Positions 45,306 to 56,425 of a stretch of 64,000 nt of DNA are shown here, piece after piece; the stretch's first letter is position 1; each line of letters starts with the position of its first letter. Position numbers and translations under genes: made by a program. Below the pieces are notes generated by a model. That model did not search any database. It was not told the DNA's origin and saw nothing but the letters and a program-made list of their open reading frames with translations. This DNA comes from Marisediminicola antarctica (lineage in GTDB: Bacteria > Actinomycetota > Actinomycetes > Actinomycetales > Microbacteriaceae). Location: NCBI RefSeq assembly GCF_009930795.1, contig NZ_CP017146.1, forward strand, positions 2,232,001 through 2,296,000. Reading direction: 5' to 3'.

Positions 45306-46898
45306 TCAGCGCAGGGCGCTCAGGAGCGCCTCGACGGTGTTCGCGGGGTCGTGCAGCGTGAGCGTCAGCACCGGCCGACCGTGCTCGGCGAGCACGGTCG
45401 CATCACCCGCCGCCTGCGCCTGGATGAGCTGACCGAAGCTGAACGGGCGGCCGGGGATCTCGAGGTCGAGCAGCTCCACCGTGGTGATCTGCAAGAACAC
45501 TCCGACGCCGGGTCCACCCTTGTGGAGCTGGCCCGTCGAGTGCAGGAAGCGCGGCCCCCAGCCGAAGGTGACGGGCCTGCCGGCGCGCTCGGCGAGGATC
45601 GAGCGGAGCTGCGCGAGCTCGCGGAACGCGATCCTGTTGGCGTAGGCCTGGATCGACAGGTACCCGTCGGGCCCGAGCTGCTCGAGGAGCCCGTCGACGG
45701 CCGCGCGCACGGAGTCGACGCCGTCGACACCGGTGCCGCGCACCTCGATCTCGCCGTCGACGAACGCCGCGGCCGAGGGCTGCGGGCGGGCGTCGAGCAG
45801 CCCGCGCGTGGCGATCTTCGCCGACTCGACGTCCGGCTGGTCGAACGGGTTGATGCCGAGCAGCCGCCCGGCGACCGCGGTGGCGTACTCCCAGACGAGG
45901 ATCTGCGCCCCGAGGGTGCCGCTGATCTCGATCTCGCCCTCGATGACCTCCTCGGTCGCGCGCCTGTCGTGCACAAGGCGCACGATCTGCAGGTCGGGCA
46001 GCCCGGCGGAGATCTCGGGGGAGTCGACGTGGAGAACGACGGGAAGGATGCCCCTGCCGTGCTTGCCTGTCGACTCGGCGATGAGCTGTTCCGCCCAATC
46101 GCCGAACCCGACGATGTACGTGCCGTCCGCGACGATGCCGAGCTTGTCCTTGAGCGGCCTCGTGCCTGCGATTGCCGCACCCAGCACGAGCCCCGGGTTG
46201 CTCGGGGTGTCGAGGGCGAGCTGCAGGCTGACTGATTCTGCGTCGTCGAGCAGGTGTTGGATGTCGACTCCGGCGAGCCCGCACGGCACCAGTCCGAACG
46301 CGGTCAGGGCCGAGAATCGGCCGCCGACGTTGGGGTCGGCGTTGAACACGCGGTAGCCGTCGGCCCGCGCCGATGAGTCCAGCGGCGAGCCGGGGTCTGT
46401 CACGATGACGATCCGGTCGACGGGGTCGATCCCGTGCTCGCGGAACGCCTGCTCGTACACGCGCTTCTGGCTGTCGGTCTCGACCGTCGAGCCCGACTTC
46501 GATGAGATCACCAGGGCGGTCGTCGCGAGGCGGTCGTGGAGCGCGGAGAGCACCTGCCCCGGGTCTGTCGTGTCGAGTACGGTCAGCTCGACGCCGGCGG
46601 TGCGCGCGATGACCTCGGGGGCGAGCGAGGATCCGCCCATTCCTCCAAGCACGATGTGGTTGACGCCGCGGGAGCGCAGCAGGTCGCGCAGCGCGATGAT
46701 GTCCGGCACCAGCGCCTCGGAGGCCGCGACGGCCTCGACCCAGCCGAGGCGCCTGGACGCCTCGTCCTCGGCGTCGGCGCCCCAGAGGCTCGAATCCTGC
46801 GTCGTGATCCCGGATGCGACCCCGTCGCTCACGAGCTGCGGCACCATCCGGGCGACCGCGTCGGCGGCCGCCCCGGTGACGGCGATGTCAAAGGTCAC
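45306..46898 (-). CDS. pgi: glucose-6-phosphate isomerase
   Basis: Interconverts glucose 6-phosphate and fructose 6-phosphate. The 530-aa protein belongs to the actinobacterial PGI type encoded in pentose-phosphate operons: [24 protein letters not shown], the sugar-binding [18 protein letters not shown] and [11 protein letters not shown]. It starts with GTG overlapping the tal stop (GTGA). Its presence between tal and zwf supports cycling of fructose 6-phosphate back into the oxidative branch to maximise NADPH. Confidence 0.94.
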   Translation of the reverse strand: MTFDIAVTGAAADAVARMVPQLVSDGVASGITTQDSSLWGADAEDEASRRLGWVEAVAASEALVPDIIALRDLLRSRGVNHIVLGGMGGSSLAPEVIARTAGVELTVLDTTDPGQVLSALHDRLATTALVISSKSGSTVETDSQKRVYEQAFREHGIDPVDRIVIVTDPGSPLDSSARADGYRVFNADPNVGGRFSALTAFGLVPCGLAGVDIQHLLDDAESVSLQLALDTPSNPGLVLGAAIAGTRPLKDKLGIVADGTYIVGFGDWAEQLIAESTGKHGRGILPVVLHVDSPEISAGLPDLQIVRLVHDRRATEEVIEGEIEISGTLGAQILVWEYATAVAGRLLGINPFDQPDVESAKIATRGLLDARPQPSAAAFVDGEIEVRGTGVDGVDSVRAAVDGLLEQLGPDGYLSIQAYANRIAFRELAQLRSILAERAGRPVTFGWGPRFLHSTGQLHKGGPGVGVFLQITTVELLDLEIPGRPFSFGQLIQAQAAGDATVLAEHGRPVLTLTLHDPANTVEALLSALR

Positions 46899-48010
46899 TT
46901 GGCTGCCTCGAGGGCTGCGGTCACAGTGTCGAGGAGTTCGTTCCAGGAGACCTGGAACTTCTCGACGCCCTCGCGCTCGAGCAGCTGCGTGACGTCATCG
47001 TAGGAGATCCCCAGCGAGTCGAGTGCGTCGAGCACACCGTTCGCGGAGTCGTAGTTGCCGGTGACGGCGTCGCCGGCGATCACTGCGTGGTCGAAGGTCG
47101 CGTCGAGGGTCTTCTCCGGCATGGTGTTGACGGTGTCGGCGACGGCGAGCTCGGTGACGTAGAGGGTATCGGGCAGGTTCGGGTCCTTGACGCCTGTCGA
47201 CGCCCAGAGCGGACGCTGTTTGTTCGCCCCGGCCGCAAGCAGGCCAGCCGCGCGCTCGCTCGTGAAGGACTGCTCGAACACCTGGTAGGCCAGGCGCGCA
47301 TTCGCGACCCCCGCCTTGCTCTTGAGCGCGGTGGCCTCGCCGGTGCCGATGCTCTCGAGCCGCTTGTCGATCTCGGTGTCGACGCGCGACACGAAGAAGG
47401 ACGCGACCGAGTGGATGCTGGAGAGGTCGTGGCCAGCGGACTTCGCCGTCTCGAGACCGGTGAGGTAGGCGTTGATCACGTCGCGGTAGCGCTCGAGGCT
47501 GAAAATCAGGGTCACGTTGACGCTGATCCCCTGGCCGATCGTGTTTGCGATGGCCTCGAGTCCCTCGACTGTGGCGGGGATCTTGATCATCACGTTCGGC
47601 CGGTTGACCTTGGCCCAGAGCCGCTGTGCCTCCTCGGACGTGCGAGCGGCGTCGTGGGCGAGATCGGGCTCGACCTCGATCGACACGCGGCCGTCGAATC
47701 CGGCGGTGCTGTCGTACACGGGGCGGAAGATGTCGCAGGCGTCGGCGACGTCGGCCGTGGTGATCTCGAACACCGCGTCGGTCACGCTCGTTCCGCTCGC
47801 TGCGAGCTCGGCGATCTGGGCGTCGTACGCCTCGCCCTTGGCGAGTGCGCTGGCGAAGATCGTCGGGTTCGTGGTGATGCCGACGACGTTCTTCTCTGCG
47901 ATGAGGTTCTGCAGGCCTCCCGAGTTGATTCGCTCGCGCGAGAGGTCGTCGAGCCAGATGCTCACGCCGGTGGCCGACAGGGTTGCGGTGGGGGAAAGGG
48001 TTTCGGTCAT
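46895..48010 (-). CDS. tal: transaldolase
   Basis: Transfers a dihydroxyacetone unit between sugar phosphates. The 371-aa actinobacterial-length protein has the Schiff-base lysine Lys143 in [12 protein letters not shown] and the conserved [14 protein letters not shown] at the N-terminus; [15 protein letters not shown] precedes the C-terminal half. 26 nt downstream of tkt and overlapping pgi by 4 nt. Confidence 0.96.
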   Translation of the reverse strand: MTETLSPTATLSATGVSIWLDDLSRERINSGGLQNLIAEKNVVGITTNPTIFASALAKGEAYDAQIAELAASGTSVTDAVFEITTADVADACDIFRPVYDSTAGFDGRVSIEVEPDLAHDAARTSEEAQRLWAKVNRPNVMIKIPATVEGLEAIANTIGQGISVNVTLIFSLERYRDVINAYLTGLETAKSAGHDLSSIHSVASFFVSRVDTEIDKRLESIGTGEATALKSKAGVANARLAYQVFEQSFTSERAAGLLAAGANKQRPLWASTGVKDPNLPDTLYVTELAVADTVNTMPEKTLDATFDHAVIAGDAVTGNYDSANGVLDALDSLGISYDDVTQLLEREGVEKFQVSWNELLDTVTAALEAAK

Positions 48011-48036
48011 GACGATCTTCTTTCGGTTGTTGGTTG

Positions 48037-50145
48037 TCAGTTGCCGGTCGCCCGTACGGCGGACAACGAATCCTTGGCGGCCGCGATCACACTCTCGGTC
48101 GTCATGCCGAACTCGCGGTACAGGGTCTCGTAGTCAGCGGAAGCGCCGAAATGCTCGATGGAGACGCTGCGTCCGGCGTCGCCGATGTACTCACGCCAGC
48201 CGAGGGCGATTCCGGCCTCGACCGATACCCGAGCCTTCACCGCGGCGGGGAGCACCTGCTCTCGGTACTCGGCGCTCTGCTCGGCGAACCATTCCAGGCT
48301 GGGGGCGGACACGACTCGCGCGCCGATCCCCTCGCCTGCCAGCGCCGCCCGGGCCTCGAGGGCGAACTGAACCTCGGATCCTGTCGCGATGATGATCACG
48401 TCGGGGGTACCGCCGGCGGCCTCCGCGAGCACATAGGCGCCGTTCACTGCGTACTGCGCCGAGGCGAGGGTGTCGCCGTTCGCGACGTCGTCGCCGCGGT
48501 CGAAGACGGGCAGGTTCTGGCGGGAGAGCACGATTCCGGCCGGACCGCGGCGCCGACCGAGGATCGCGTGCCAGGCGTGCGCGGTCTCATTCGCATCCGC
48601 GGGCCTGACGACGTCCAGGCCCGGAATGGCGCGCAGTGTCGCGAGCTGCTCGACCGGCTGGTGGGTCGGACCGTCGGCGCCGAGGGCCACCGAGTCGTGC
48701 GTCCACACGAAGATCGACGGTGCCTGCATGAGCGCGGCGAGACGCACGGCCGGACGCATGTAGTCGCTGAAGATCAGGAATGTGCCGCCGAACGGGCGCG
48801 TGTTGCCGTGCAGCACGATTCCGTTCAGGATCCCGGCCATCGCGTGCTCGCGGATACCGAAGTGGAGCACCCGTCCGTACTTGTTGCCCGTCCACTCCCC
48901 GGTGGAGTGCTCGGCGGGAACGAACGACGCCGCACCCTCGATGGACGTGTTGTTCGATTCGGCGAGGTCGGCGGAGCCACCCCACAGTTCTGGGATGACC
49001 GGGCCGAGGGCGTTCAGGACCTTGCCTGACGCGGCACGCGTGGACACGTCCTTGCCTGCCGGGAACACCGGCAGCGCCTCAGCGACCCCGTCGGGCAGGT
49101 TGCCGGCGAGCATACGGTCGAGGAGGTCCTTGCGCTCCGGCTGGGCCGCGGCCCACGCGTCGAACTGGATGGTCCACTCGGCGTGCGCTGCCTGGCCGCG
49201 CTCGACGGCCTTGCGGGTGTGGGTCAGCACGTCGTCGTCGACGGCGAACGACTGCTCCGGGTCGAAACCGAGAATGGTCTTCACCGCGGCGAGCTCGTCG
49301 GCGCCGAGCGCGGACCCGTGGATCTTTCCGGTGTTCTGCTTCTTCGGCGACGGCCAGCCGATGATCGTGCGCAGGATGATGAGTGACGGCTTGCCGCCCT
49401 CGGCCTTGGCTGCGTCGATGGCATCGTTCAACTCAACGAGGTCCTCGATGTAGTCGCCGGTCTTCTTCCAATCCACGACCTGGACGTGCCAGTTGTAGGC
49501 CTCGTAGCGCGCCTTCACATCTTCGGTGAAGGCGATGTCGGTGTCGTCCTCGATCGAGATCTGGTTGCTGTCGTAGATCGCAATGAGGTTGCCGAGCTGC
49601 TGGTGGCCCGCGAGCGACGAAGCCTCGCTCGTGATGCCCTCCTGCAGGTCGCCGTCGCTGGCGATCGCATAGATGTGGTGGTCGAAAGGGCTCTCGCCCG
49701 CCGCGGCATCCGGGTCGAAGAGGCCACGCTCAAATCGCGACGCGTAGGCGAATCCCACCGCCGAGGCGAGGCCCTGTCCGAGCGGGCCCGTAGTGATCTC
49801 GACCCCGTCGGTGTGGCCGTACTCGGGGTGGCCGGGTGTCTTCGAGCCCCAGGTGCGCAACGCCTTGAGGTCGTCGAGCTCGAGGCCGTAGCCGCCGAGG
49901 TAGAACTGCACGTACTGGGTCAGCGAGCTGTGGCCGGCCGAGAGGACGAAGCGGTCACGACCGATCCAGGTGTTGTCGCTCGGATCGCGCCGCATGACCT
50001 TCTGGAAGAGCAGGTAGGCGGCGGGAGCGAGGCTCATCGCCGTACCCGGATGTCCATTTCCGGCTTTCTCAACCGCGTCCGCGGCGAGGATGCGAGCGGT
50101 GTCGACTGCTCTGCTGTCGAGGGAATCCCACTGAAAATTCTGCAC
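48037..50145 (-). CDS. tkt: transketolase
   Basis: TPP-dependent transfer of two-carbon units. The 702-aa protein starts at GTG 50145 ([19 protein letters not shown], family-typical), with AGGG about 10 nt upstream; the open frame extends further but only through the leader. TPP site elements: [59 protein letters not shown] and [15 protein letters not shown] mark the Pyr and C-terminal domains. First gene of the minus-strand pentose-phosphate operon. Confidence 0.97.
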   Translation of the reverse strand: MQNFQWDSLDSRAVDTARILAADAVEKAGNGHPGTAMSLAPAAYLLFQKVMRRDPSDNTWIGRDRFVLSAGHSSLTQYVQFYLGGYGLELDDLKALRTWGSKTPGHPEYGHTDGVEITTGPLGQGLASAVGFAYASRFERGLFDPDAAAGESPFDHHIYAIASDGDLQEGITSEASSLAGHQQLGNLIAIYDSNQISIEDDTDIAFTEDVKARYEAYNWHVQVVDWKKTGDYIEDLVELNDAIDAAKAEGGKPSLIILRTIIGWPSPKKQNTGKIHGSALGADELAAVKTILGFDPEQSFAVDDDVLTHTRKAVERGQAAHAEWTIQFDAWAAAQPERKDLLDRMLAGNLPDGVAEALPVFPAGKDVSTRAASGKVLNALGPVIPELWGGSADLAESNNTSIEGAASFVPAEHSTGEWTGNKYGRVLHFGIREHAMAGILNGIVLHGNTRPFGGTFLIFSDYMRPAVRLAALMQAPSIFVWTHDSVALGADGPTHQPVEQLATLRAIPGLDVVRPADANETAHAWHAILGRRRGPAGIVLSRQNLPVFDRGDDVANGDTLASAQYAVNGAYVLAEAAGGTPDVIIIATGSEVQFALEARAALAGEGIGARVVSAPSLEWFAEQSAEYREQVLPAAVKARVSVEAGIALGWREYIGDAGRSVSIEHFGASADYETLYREFGMTTESVIAAAKDSLSAVRATGN

Positions 50146-50307
50146 TTGGTTGTCGACCCTTCGTTCGCTGTGGGGCCAGGCCTGTGACCATCGCCCGCAC
50201 ATGAGGTGTGGCTTGCCGCTGACATCAACGGCATAACCGCGTCGAACCTCGCCACACCAGTCAATTTCGAGGCAGAGGAGGGTCGCTAACGGCTGGCAAG
50301 CATCTCC

Positions 50308-50313
50308 AGTATA
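50308..50313 (-). promoter_or_regulatory. Candidate -10 of the tkt operon
   Basis: On the minus strand TATACT reads from 50313 to 50308, implying a leader of about 155 nt before the tkt GTG. The -35 region is weak. The leader has no recognisable riboswitch. Confidence 0.45.
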
Positions 50314-50380
50314 GAGAATCGGCCTGCTGGCGCGTCTCTCTTGACCCCTCGCGTCGGGAGAGGTCCCAACTTCGATCAAC

Positions 50381-50396
50381 TAGACTTGACTCGGTA
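50381..50396 (+). promoter_or_regulatory. Candidate -10 of ctaB
   Basis: TAGACT at 50381-50386, 10 nt before the ATG at 50397, giving a leader of only about 4 nt. Alternatively the ATG at 50418 is used, though its GAGGAG (50410-50415) is only 2 nt away. Confidence 0.4.
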
Positions 50397-51338
50397 ATGA
50401 ATCCGGTTAGAGGAGCAATGGACGTAACCGTCAAGGCCCGCGCAGCGCGCGAGAGGCCCGGGTTCGCTCGCAAGGCTCGCGCCTATGTCGCGCTGACGAA
50501 ACCCCGAGTGATCGAGCTGCTGCTCGTGACGACCGCACCCGTGATGGTTCTGGCACAGAACGGAATCCCGAACCTGTGGTTGGTCGTCGCGACCCTCGTC
50601 GGCGGGTCGCTCAGCGCCGGCTCTGCTGGCGCGTTCAACTGCTATATCGACCGTGACATCGACCGGGTGATGGAGCGCACGAAGAATCGGCCGCTCGTCA
50701 CAGGTGAGCTCACTGACCGCGAGGCCCTCGTGTTCGCGTGGCTCGTCGGCATCGCGTCGATTGTCTGGCTCGCGGTCACGACCAACTTGCTCGCCGCCGC
50801 CCTCTCGGCCGCCGCGATCTTCTTCTACGTGGTCGTGTACACCCTCTGGCTCAAGCGCCGCACGGCGCAGAACATCGTGTGGGGCGGAATCGCCGGATGC
50901 TTCCCCGTTCTGATCGGCTGGGCCGCTGTCACCGGCTCCCTCGACTGGGCGCCCGTCATTCTCTTCTTTGTGGTGTTCCTCTGGACCCCACCGCACTACT
51001 GGCCGCTGTCCATGCGCTATCGCGCCGACTACGCCTCGGTCAACGTGCCGATGCTCGCGGTCGTACGCGGGCGCACGCTCGTCGGGCTCCAGGTCGTGCT
51101 CTACGCGTGGGCCACGGTGACCTGTTCGCTGCTGCTGATCCCGGTCGCCTCCATGGGCATCCTGTACACGGTGGTCGCGGTCGCGGCGGGCGGCTGGTTC
51201 GTCATCGAGTCCCACCGCTTGTACAGCACCGCTATCCGGCACGACGAAGTCAAGCCGATGCGCGTGTTCCACAGCTCGATCTCGTACCTGACGCTCCTGT
51301 TCATCGCCGTCGGCGTCGACCCGCTTCTGCCGTTCTAG
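50397..51338 (+). CDS. ctaB: protoheme IX farnesyltransferase (heme O synthase)
   Basis: Adds a farnesyl group to heme B for cytochrome oxidase. The 313-aa polytopic membrane protein (about nine hydrophobic segments) has the prenyl-diphosphate-binding [19 protein letters not shown] and the second motif [13 protein letters not shown]. Start at 50397 ([11 protein letters not shown]) or 50418 ([11 protein letters not shown]); the promoter geometry slightly favours the first. Divergent from tkt, as in many actinobacteria, and convergent with ctaA 32 nt downstream. Confidence 0.95.
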   Translation: MNPVRGAMDVTVKARAARERPGFARKARAYVALTKPRVIELLLVTTAPVMVLAQNGIPNLWLVVATLVGGSLSAGSAGAFNCYIDRDIDRVMERTKNRPLVTGELTDREALVFAWLVGIASIVWLAVTTNLLAAALSAAAIFFYVVVYTLWLKRRTAQNIVWGGIAGCFPVLIGWAAVTGSLDWAPVILFFVVFLWTPPHYWPLSMRYRADYASVNVPMLAVVRGRTLVGLQVVLYAWATVTCSLLLIPVASMGILYTVVAVAAGGWFVIESHRLYSTAIRHDEVKPMRVFHSSISYLTLLFIAVGVDPLLPF

Positions 51339-51370
51339 CCAGCCGCGGTCCTCGCCACCTGCCGTCTGGC

Positions 51371-52348
51371 TCAGACCGCAGCGCTTCCGACCGGCTGCTC
51401 GTTCGCGGGGAGCGAAACCGGCACGGCGCGGCTCCGAAGGTTGAGCATCACCGACGTCATTGCGGCAGCGAGCACGCACGCGAGCACCATGTGGATGCCG
51501 ACGAGCAGTTCGGGCAGCCCCATGCGGGACTGGCTGATGCCGACGATGATCTGCGCAAACTCCACCGCAAGCAGCAGCCCGACCGCCTTGACGACCGCGG
51601 GAAGCCGCATCCGAAGCGCACCGACGAGCAGCACAATCGTGAGAGCGAGCGTGATGTAGGCCGGGTAGCTGTGCAGGTGCTGCAACAGCTCCGAGTCGAG
51701 GCCGTTGCGCGCTGACCCCTTGTCGCCGGCGTGGGGGCCGGAACCCGTCGTCAGGATCCCGACGATAATCGTCACCCCGACGAAAAATGAGGCGAGGTAG
51801 CCGGTCGTGACGTACCACCCCGGCGCCACGAACGCGGCTCCTCGGCGGCCTCGGTAGACCCGGTAGACGAGCACCGTCGCGAGCACCACGAGACCGGTCG
51901 AGAGCACGAAGTGCAGTCCGACGACGTAGGGGTCGAGATTTGTCAGTACCGTGATGCCGCCGATGACGCCCTGGAACGGGATGCCGAGACCGATGACGAG
52001 CGCGAGCCGGAACAGCTCGGGGCGCTGCTTGCGCATCCGGACGACGAACAGGAACATCGCGATCGCGATGAGGATGAGCACGAAGGTGAGCAGGCGATTG
52101 CCGAACTCGATCACACCGTGGATGCCCTGCTCGGGGGTGCTGACGAACGAGTCCGCCGTGCAGCGCGGCCAGGTCGGGCAGCCGAGCCCTGAGCCGGTGA
52201 GTCGCACCGCGCCTCCCGTGCCCACGATCAGGATCTGGGCGACGAGCGAGAGCCATGCCATCACCCGAACGCGTCGGTCGATCGTGGACGGGAGCCAGGC
52301 GGAAACCGGTGCGATGACCGTCCGCAGGCGAGAAAGCGCGCTGTTCAC
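51371..52348 (-). CDS. ctaA: heme A synthase (COX15/CtaA family)
   Basis: Oxidises the C8 methyl of heme O to give heme A. The 325-aa protein has about eight membrane segments with the conserved GGAVRLTGSGLGCPTWPRC near residue 44 (paired cysteines) and histidine ligands in HGVIEFGNR, VGLHFVLS, LLQHLHSYPAY and LLVGIHMVL. It starts with GTG, with GGAG in the leader. Tail-to-tail with ctaB, which makes its substrate. Confidence 0.96.
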   Translation of the reverse strand: MNSALSRLRTVIAPVSAWLPSTIDRRVRVMAWLSLVAQILIVGTGGAVRLTGSGLGCPTWPRCTADSFVSTPEQGIHGVIEFGNRLLTFVLILIAIAMFLFVVRMRKQRPELFRLALVIGLGIPFQGVIGGITVLTNLDPYVVGLHFVLSTGLVVLATVLVYRVYRGRRGAAFVAPGWYVTTGYLASFFVGVTIIVGILTTGSGPHAGDKGSARNGLDSELLQHLHSYPAYITLALTIVLLVGALRMRLPAVVKAVGLLLAVEFAQIIVGISQSRMGLPELLVGIHMVLACVLAAAMTSVMLNLRSRAVPVSLPANEQPVGSAAV

Positions 52349-52663
52349 TCGGAGACTCCAAAATCAGTGTCGATGCTCTCATTCTAGGCAGCGCCACCTG
52401 CGAGGAAACCGGCGCGTTGTGCCAGTGCCTTCACAGGCTCAGAGCCCCGCATTCCCGAGTGTTCCCTGTAGAATGATTTAGTCCGGAAAGCACGTCTTGG
52501 GCCGGGCACGCGATGCAGTGGCCGGGCCAGAACTCGCAACCACACCTCCCACCGCGCAGCACGTACGGGGGAGCGCGTCGGGGCAGTCGCTCCGTCAAGG
52601 CAGTTCGCGGCCCGGAATACCACCCCGATCACCTCGGTTGGGAATGGTTGGAAAGAGGTAATC
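52349..52663. other. 315-nt ctaA-sufB divergent intergenic region
   Basis: No gene is apparent. On the minus strand a ctaA promoter is suggested by TAGAAT (52386 to 52381) with GTTTCC 17 nt upstream. On the plus strand TAGAAT at 52469-52474 is a candidate sufB -10, leaving a leader of about 180 nt. A Shine-Dalgarno AAGAGG lies just before the sufB ATG. No sufR gene is present and no clear SufR or IscR/RsrR operator was recognised. Confidence 0.5.
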
Positions 52664-54082
52664 ATGTCTGACGTACTCATCGAACGACCCGAACTCGACG
52701 GCCTTGGCACGTACGAATTCGGATGGTCTGACTCCGACGTCGCCGGCGCCTCCGCGAAACGCGGAATCTCGCCCGAAGTCGTCGCCGACATCTCGGCGCT
52801 CAAGAGCGAGCCGGAATGGATGCTCAAGAAGCGGCTCAAGGGTCTGGCGCTGTTCGGAAAGAAACCGATGCCGACATGGGGCGCCGACCTTTCTGGCATC
52901 GACTTCGACAACATCAAATACTTCGTCCGCTCCACCGAGAAGCAGGCGCAGACCTGGGAGGACCTCCCCGAAGACATCCGCAACACGTACGAGAAGCTCG
53001 GTATCCCCGAGGCGGAGCGCCAGCGCCTCGTCTCCGGGGTGGCCGCCCAGTACGAGTCGGAGGTCGTCTTCCACTCGATCAACGCGGAGCTCGAGGCGCA
53101 GGGCGTCATATTCATGGACACCGACACAGCGCTCAAAGAGCACCCGGAGTTGTTCCAGGAGTACTTCGGCACTGTCATCCCCGAGGGCGACAACAAGTTC
53201 GCCGCGCTCAACACCTCGGTCTGGTCCGGTGGCTCCTTCGTCTACGTGCCGAAGGGCGTGCACGTCGAGATCCCGCTGCAGGCCTACTTCCGCATCAACA
53301 CCGAGAACATGGGCCAGTTCGAGCGCACGCTCATCATCGCGGACGAGGGCAGCTACGTTCACTACATCGAGGGCTGCACTGCACCGATCTACAAGTCGGA
53401 CTCGCTGCACTCCGCCGTGGTCGAGATCATCGTGAAGAAGAACGCCCGCGTTCGATACACGACGATCCAGAACTGGTCGAACAACGTCTACAACCTCGTC
53501 ACCAAGCGTGCCATCGCGCACGAGGGTGCGACGATGGAGTGGATCGACGGCAACATCGGATCCAAGGTCACGATGAAGTACCCGTCCATCTACCTCGTGG
53601 GTGAGCGCGCGAAGGGCGAGACCCTGTCGGTCGCGTTCGCCGGGCCCGGCCAGCATCAGGATGCCGGAGCCAAGATGGTTCACATGGCGCCGCACACACA
53701 GTCCTCGATCGTCTCCAAGTCGATCGCCCGCGGAGGCGGACGCACGGGATACCGCGGAGAGGTCCGCATCGCCGAGGGCGCCCACCACTCGGCGAACACG
53801 GTGCGCTGCGACGCGCTGCTCGTCGACACCATCTCACGCTCGGACACGTACCCGACCACGGATATCCGCGAGGACGACGTGCAGATGGGCCACGAGGCTA
53901 CCGTCTCCCGTGTCAGCGCCGAGCAGCTCTTCTACCTGCAGAGCCGCGGCATGCCGGAGGACGAGGCCATGGCCATGATCGTGCGTGGCTTCATCGAACC
54001 GATCTCCCGCGAACTCCCAATGGAGTACGCACTCGAACTCAATAAACTCATCGAAATGGGTATGGAAGGATCCGTCGGCTAG
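52664..54082 (+). CDS. sufB: Fe-S cluster assembly protein SufB
   Basis: Scaffold subunit of the SufBCD complex. The 472-aa protein shows the SufB-specific [47 protein letters not shown] and [20 protein letters not shown]; the cysteines in the last two are the likely Fe-S/persulfide sites. It contains no intein, unlike mycobacterial SufB. sufD starts on the base after the stop. Confidence 0.97.
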   Translation: MSDVLIERPELDGLGTYEFGWSDSDVAGASAKRGISPEVVADISALKSEPEWMLKKRLKGLALFGKKPMPTWGADLSGIDFDNIKYFVRSTEKQAQTWEDLPEDIRNTYEKLGIPEAERQRLVSGVAAQYESEVVFHSINAELEAQGVIFMDTDTALKEHPELFQEYFGTVIPEGDNKFAALNTSVWSGGSFVYVPKGVHVEIPLQAYFRINTENMGQFERTLIIADEGSYVHYIEGCTAPIYKSDSLHSAVVEIIVKKNARVRYTTIQNWSNNVYNLVTKRAIAHEGATMEWIDGNIGSKVTMKYPSIYLVGERAKGETLSVAFAGPGQHQDAGAKMVHMAPHTQSSIVSKSIARGGGRTGYRGEVRIAEGAHHSANTVRCDALLVDTISRSDTYPTTDIREDDVQMGHEATVSRVSAEQLFYLQSRGMPEDEAMAMIVRGFIEPISRELPMEYALELNKLIEMGMEGSVG

Positions 54083-55309
54083 ATGTCAGCTCCTGCAAGC
54101 CCCCTCAAGATCAACGAAGGTACTCGGCAGCAGGCAGAGCTCGACCCCACGCAGACCGGCCGCGCGCCGCGCAGCGACGGCGGGTCGAGCTATGTCCCTG
54201 TGCAGACCCGTTCGGAACGCTTCAAGTCAACGAACACCTCGGATTTCCCGACCGTCACCGGCCGTGAAATCGAGTGGAAATTCAGCCCCATCGCCAAGCT
54301 GCGCCCTCTCATCGAGGGAGTGCTCGACGGCGGCGCCTGGCACTACGACACCGTGGCGACGCCCGGCGTGAGCATCGAGTGGGTCGACCGAGCGGATGCT
54401 TCGGTCGGGTCGGCCGGCGTGCCGGAGGACCGCGCATCCGCGAACGCCTGGTCGAGCTTCGAGCGCGCCCTCGCGATCACGATCGACGGGGACGAGATCG
54501 AGGATCTCGCCCTCGAGCGCTCGGGCCTCGACGGTGCTCCCCGTGCGGCGCACACGATCATCACCGCGAAGAAGCACAGCCGCGGCCACATCGTGCTGCA
54601 CAACTCGGGAGCTGCCCTGCTTGCCGAGAACGTGGAGATCATCGTCGAAGACGGCGCCGACCTCACCGTGGTGAGTGTGCAGCAGTGGAACGACGACGCG
54701 ATCCACCTCGCGAGCCACTTCGCCCGGGTCGGCCGTGACGCCAAGCTGCGGCACGTCTCCGTCTCGCTCGACGGCGACGTCATCCGGATCAATCCCTCGG
54801 TGCACCTCGTGAGCGAGGGCGCCGACGTCGAACTGTACGGCGCGTACTTCGCAACCACCGGCCAGCACATCGAGCAGCAGGTCTTCGTCGACCACGACGC
54901 CCCCAAGACCAAGTCACGTGTCACCTACAAGGGTGCGCTGCAGGGCAGGGGGGCGCACACCGTCTGGATCGGTGACGTGCTCATCCGCCAGTCGGCGGCG
55001 GGAACGGACAGCTACGAGCAGAACCGCAACCTGTTGCTCACCGACGGCGCCCGCGCCGATTCGATCCCGAATCTCGAGATCGAGACCGGCGACATCGCCG
55101 GAGCCGGTCACGCGAGTGCATCGGGTCGCTTCGACGACGAGCAGCTGTTCTACCTGCAGGCGCGCGGAATCAGCGAGGAGGAGGCGAGGCGACTCGTCGT
55201 CCGCGGGTTCCTCGCCGAGATCGTGCAGCGGATCGGCTCACCCGAGCTGCAGAAGCGGCTCGAATCCGCAATCGAGTCGGCACTCGTGCCGGAAGGAGCC
55301 CAGAGCTGA
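54083..55309 (+). CDS. sufD: Fe-S cluster assembly protein SufD
   Basis: Partner of SufB in the scaffold, 408 aa. It shares the C-terminal beta-helix domain with SufB (FVDHDAPKTKSRVTYKGAL, DSYEQNRNLLLTDGARAD, PNLEIETGDIAGAGHASASG) and ends LQARGISEEEARRLVVRGFL. The ATG abuts the sufB stop, and its stop overlaps the next start (TGATG). Confidence 0.96.
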   Translation: MSAPASPLKINEGTRQQAELDPTQTGRAPRSDGGSSYVPVQTRSERFKSTNTSDFPTVTGREIEWKFSPIAKLRPLIEGVLDGGAWHYDTVATPGVSIEWVDRADASVGSAGVPEDRASANAWSSFERALAITIDGDEIEDLALERSGLDGAPRAAHTIITAKKHSRGHIVLHNSGAALLAENVEIIVEDGADLTVVSVQQWNDDAIHLASHFARVGRDAKLRHVSVSLDGDVIRINPSVHLVSEGADVELYGAYFATTGQHIEQQVFVDHDAPKTKSRVTYKGALQGRGAHTVWIGDVLIRQSAAGTDSYEQNRNLLLTDGARADSIPNLEIETGDIAGAGHASASGRFDDEQLFYLQARGISEEEARRLVVRGFLAEIVQRIGSPELQKRLESAIESALVPEGAQS

Positions 55310-55635
55310 TGGCCGCAATCAAGGTCTGCGCCGAAACCGACCTCGAGGTCGGAGCCGCAGTGCGCGTCGTGATCGACGGACTGCCGATCGCCCTCGTGCG
55401 CGACTCGGCCGGCGACATCCACGCGATCGGCGACACCTGCACCCACGGTGACATCTCGCTGTCCGAGGGTTTCGTGGAGGACGACACCCTCGAGTGCTGG
55501 GCGCACGGCTCCAAGTTCTCGCTCAACACCGGCAAGCCCATCACCCTTCCGGCCTACGAGCCGGTCCCCGTCTACGCCGTGACGATCGAGGGCGGCGAGG
55601 TCTTCATCGACCCGACCGCCGTTGTCACCGTCTAA
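55309..55635 (+). CDS. Rieske [2Fe-2S] ferredoxin-like protein of the suf operon
   Basis: A 108-aa Rieske domain. Cluster ligands are Cys44 and His46 in CTHGDISL and Cys63 and His66 in CWAHGSKF. It resembles the ferredoxin subunit of non-heme iron dioxygenases and is regularly present between sufD and sufC in actinobacteria, where no dioxygenase partner occurs. It may supply electrons for, or act as acceptor of, Fe-S assembly; this is inference. Overlaps sufD by one base. Confidence 0.93.
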   Translation: MAAIKVCAETDLEVGAAVRVVIDGLPIALVRDSAGDIHAIGDTCTHGDISLSEGFVEDDTLECWAHGSKFSLNTGKPITLPAYEPVPVYAVTIEGGEVFIDPTAVVTV

Positions 55636-55656
55636 GAGATCTGTAAGGAACCAACC

Positions 55657-56421
55657 ATGTCTGTTCTCGAAATCCACGACCTCCATGTGAGCGTCGAAAC
55701 CGAGCAGGGAAAGATCGACATCCTCAAGGGCGTCGACCTCACCGTCAACGAGGGCGAGATCCACGCGATCATGGGCCCCAACGGCTCGGGCAAGTCCACT
55801 CTCGCCTACACGATCGCCGGGCACCCGAAGTATCACGTCGAACGCGGATCGATCAAGCTCGACGGCAACGAGATGACGGACCTGCCCGTGGACGAGCGTG
55901 CCCGCGCCGGCCTTTTCCTCGCAATGCAGTACCCGGTCGAGATCCCCGGCGTCGCCGTGACCAACTTCCTGCGCACCGCCAAGACCGCGCTCGACGGTGA
56001 GGCCCCCGCGCTGCGGGGATGGACCAAGGATGTCAGGGAGGCCATGAAGAACCTCCGCATGGACTCCTCCTTCGCCCAGCGCAACGTCAACGAGGGATTC
56101 TCCGGAGGTGAGAAGAAGCGCCACGAGATCCTCCAGCTCGAGCTGCTCAAGCCCAAGTTCGCGATCCTCGACGAGACCGACTCCGGCCTCGACGTTGACG
56201 CGCTCAAGATCGTCGCCGAGGGTGTCAACCGCGCGAAGGCCGAGACGGGCCTCGGGCTGCTGCTCATCACCCACTACACCCGCATCCTCCGCTATATCCA
56301 GCCGGACTTCGTGCACGTGTTCGTCGATGGTCGCGTGGCCGAGAATGGCGGCCCGGAGCTGGCCGACCGCCTTGAGGCCGAAGGCTATGATCGATTTCTC
56401 ACCGAGACTTCCGTAGGCTAG
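55657..56421 (+). CDS. sufC: Fe-S cluster assembly ATPase SufC
   Basis: ABC-type ATPase that drives SufBD conformational changes. The 254-aa soluble protein has Walker A MGPNGSGKST (Lys46), the signature region GFSGGEKKRHEILQLELL and Walker B FAILDETDSGLD, with VHVFVDGRVAENGG near the end. The next gene begins 4 nt after its stop, with no sufS or sufU between. Confidence 0.97.
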   Translation: MSVLEIHDLHVSVETEQGKIDILKGVDLTVNEGEIHAIMGPNGSGKSTLAYTIAGHPKYHVERGSIKLDGNEMTDLPVDERARAGLFLAMQYPVEIPGVAVTNFLRTAKTALDGEAPALRGWTKDVREAMKNLRMDSSFAQRNVNEGFSGGEKKRHEILQLELLKPKFAILDETDSGLDVDALKIVAEGVNRAKAETGLGLLLITHYTRILRYIQPDFVHVFVDGRVAENGGPELADRLEAEGYDRFLTETSVG

Positions 56422-56425
56422 TCCA

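Noticed and set aside
53101-54000. An intein in sufB as in mycobacteria
   Set aside because: The protein is continuous and of ordinary length (472 aa) with uninterrupted family motifs.
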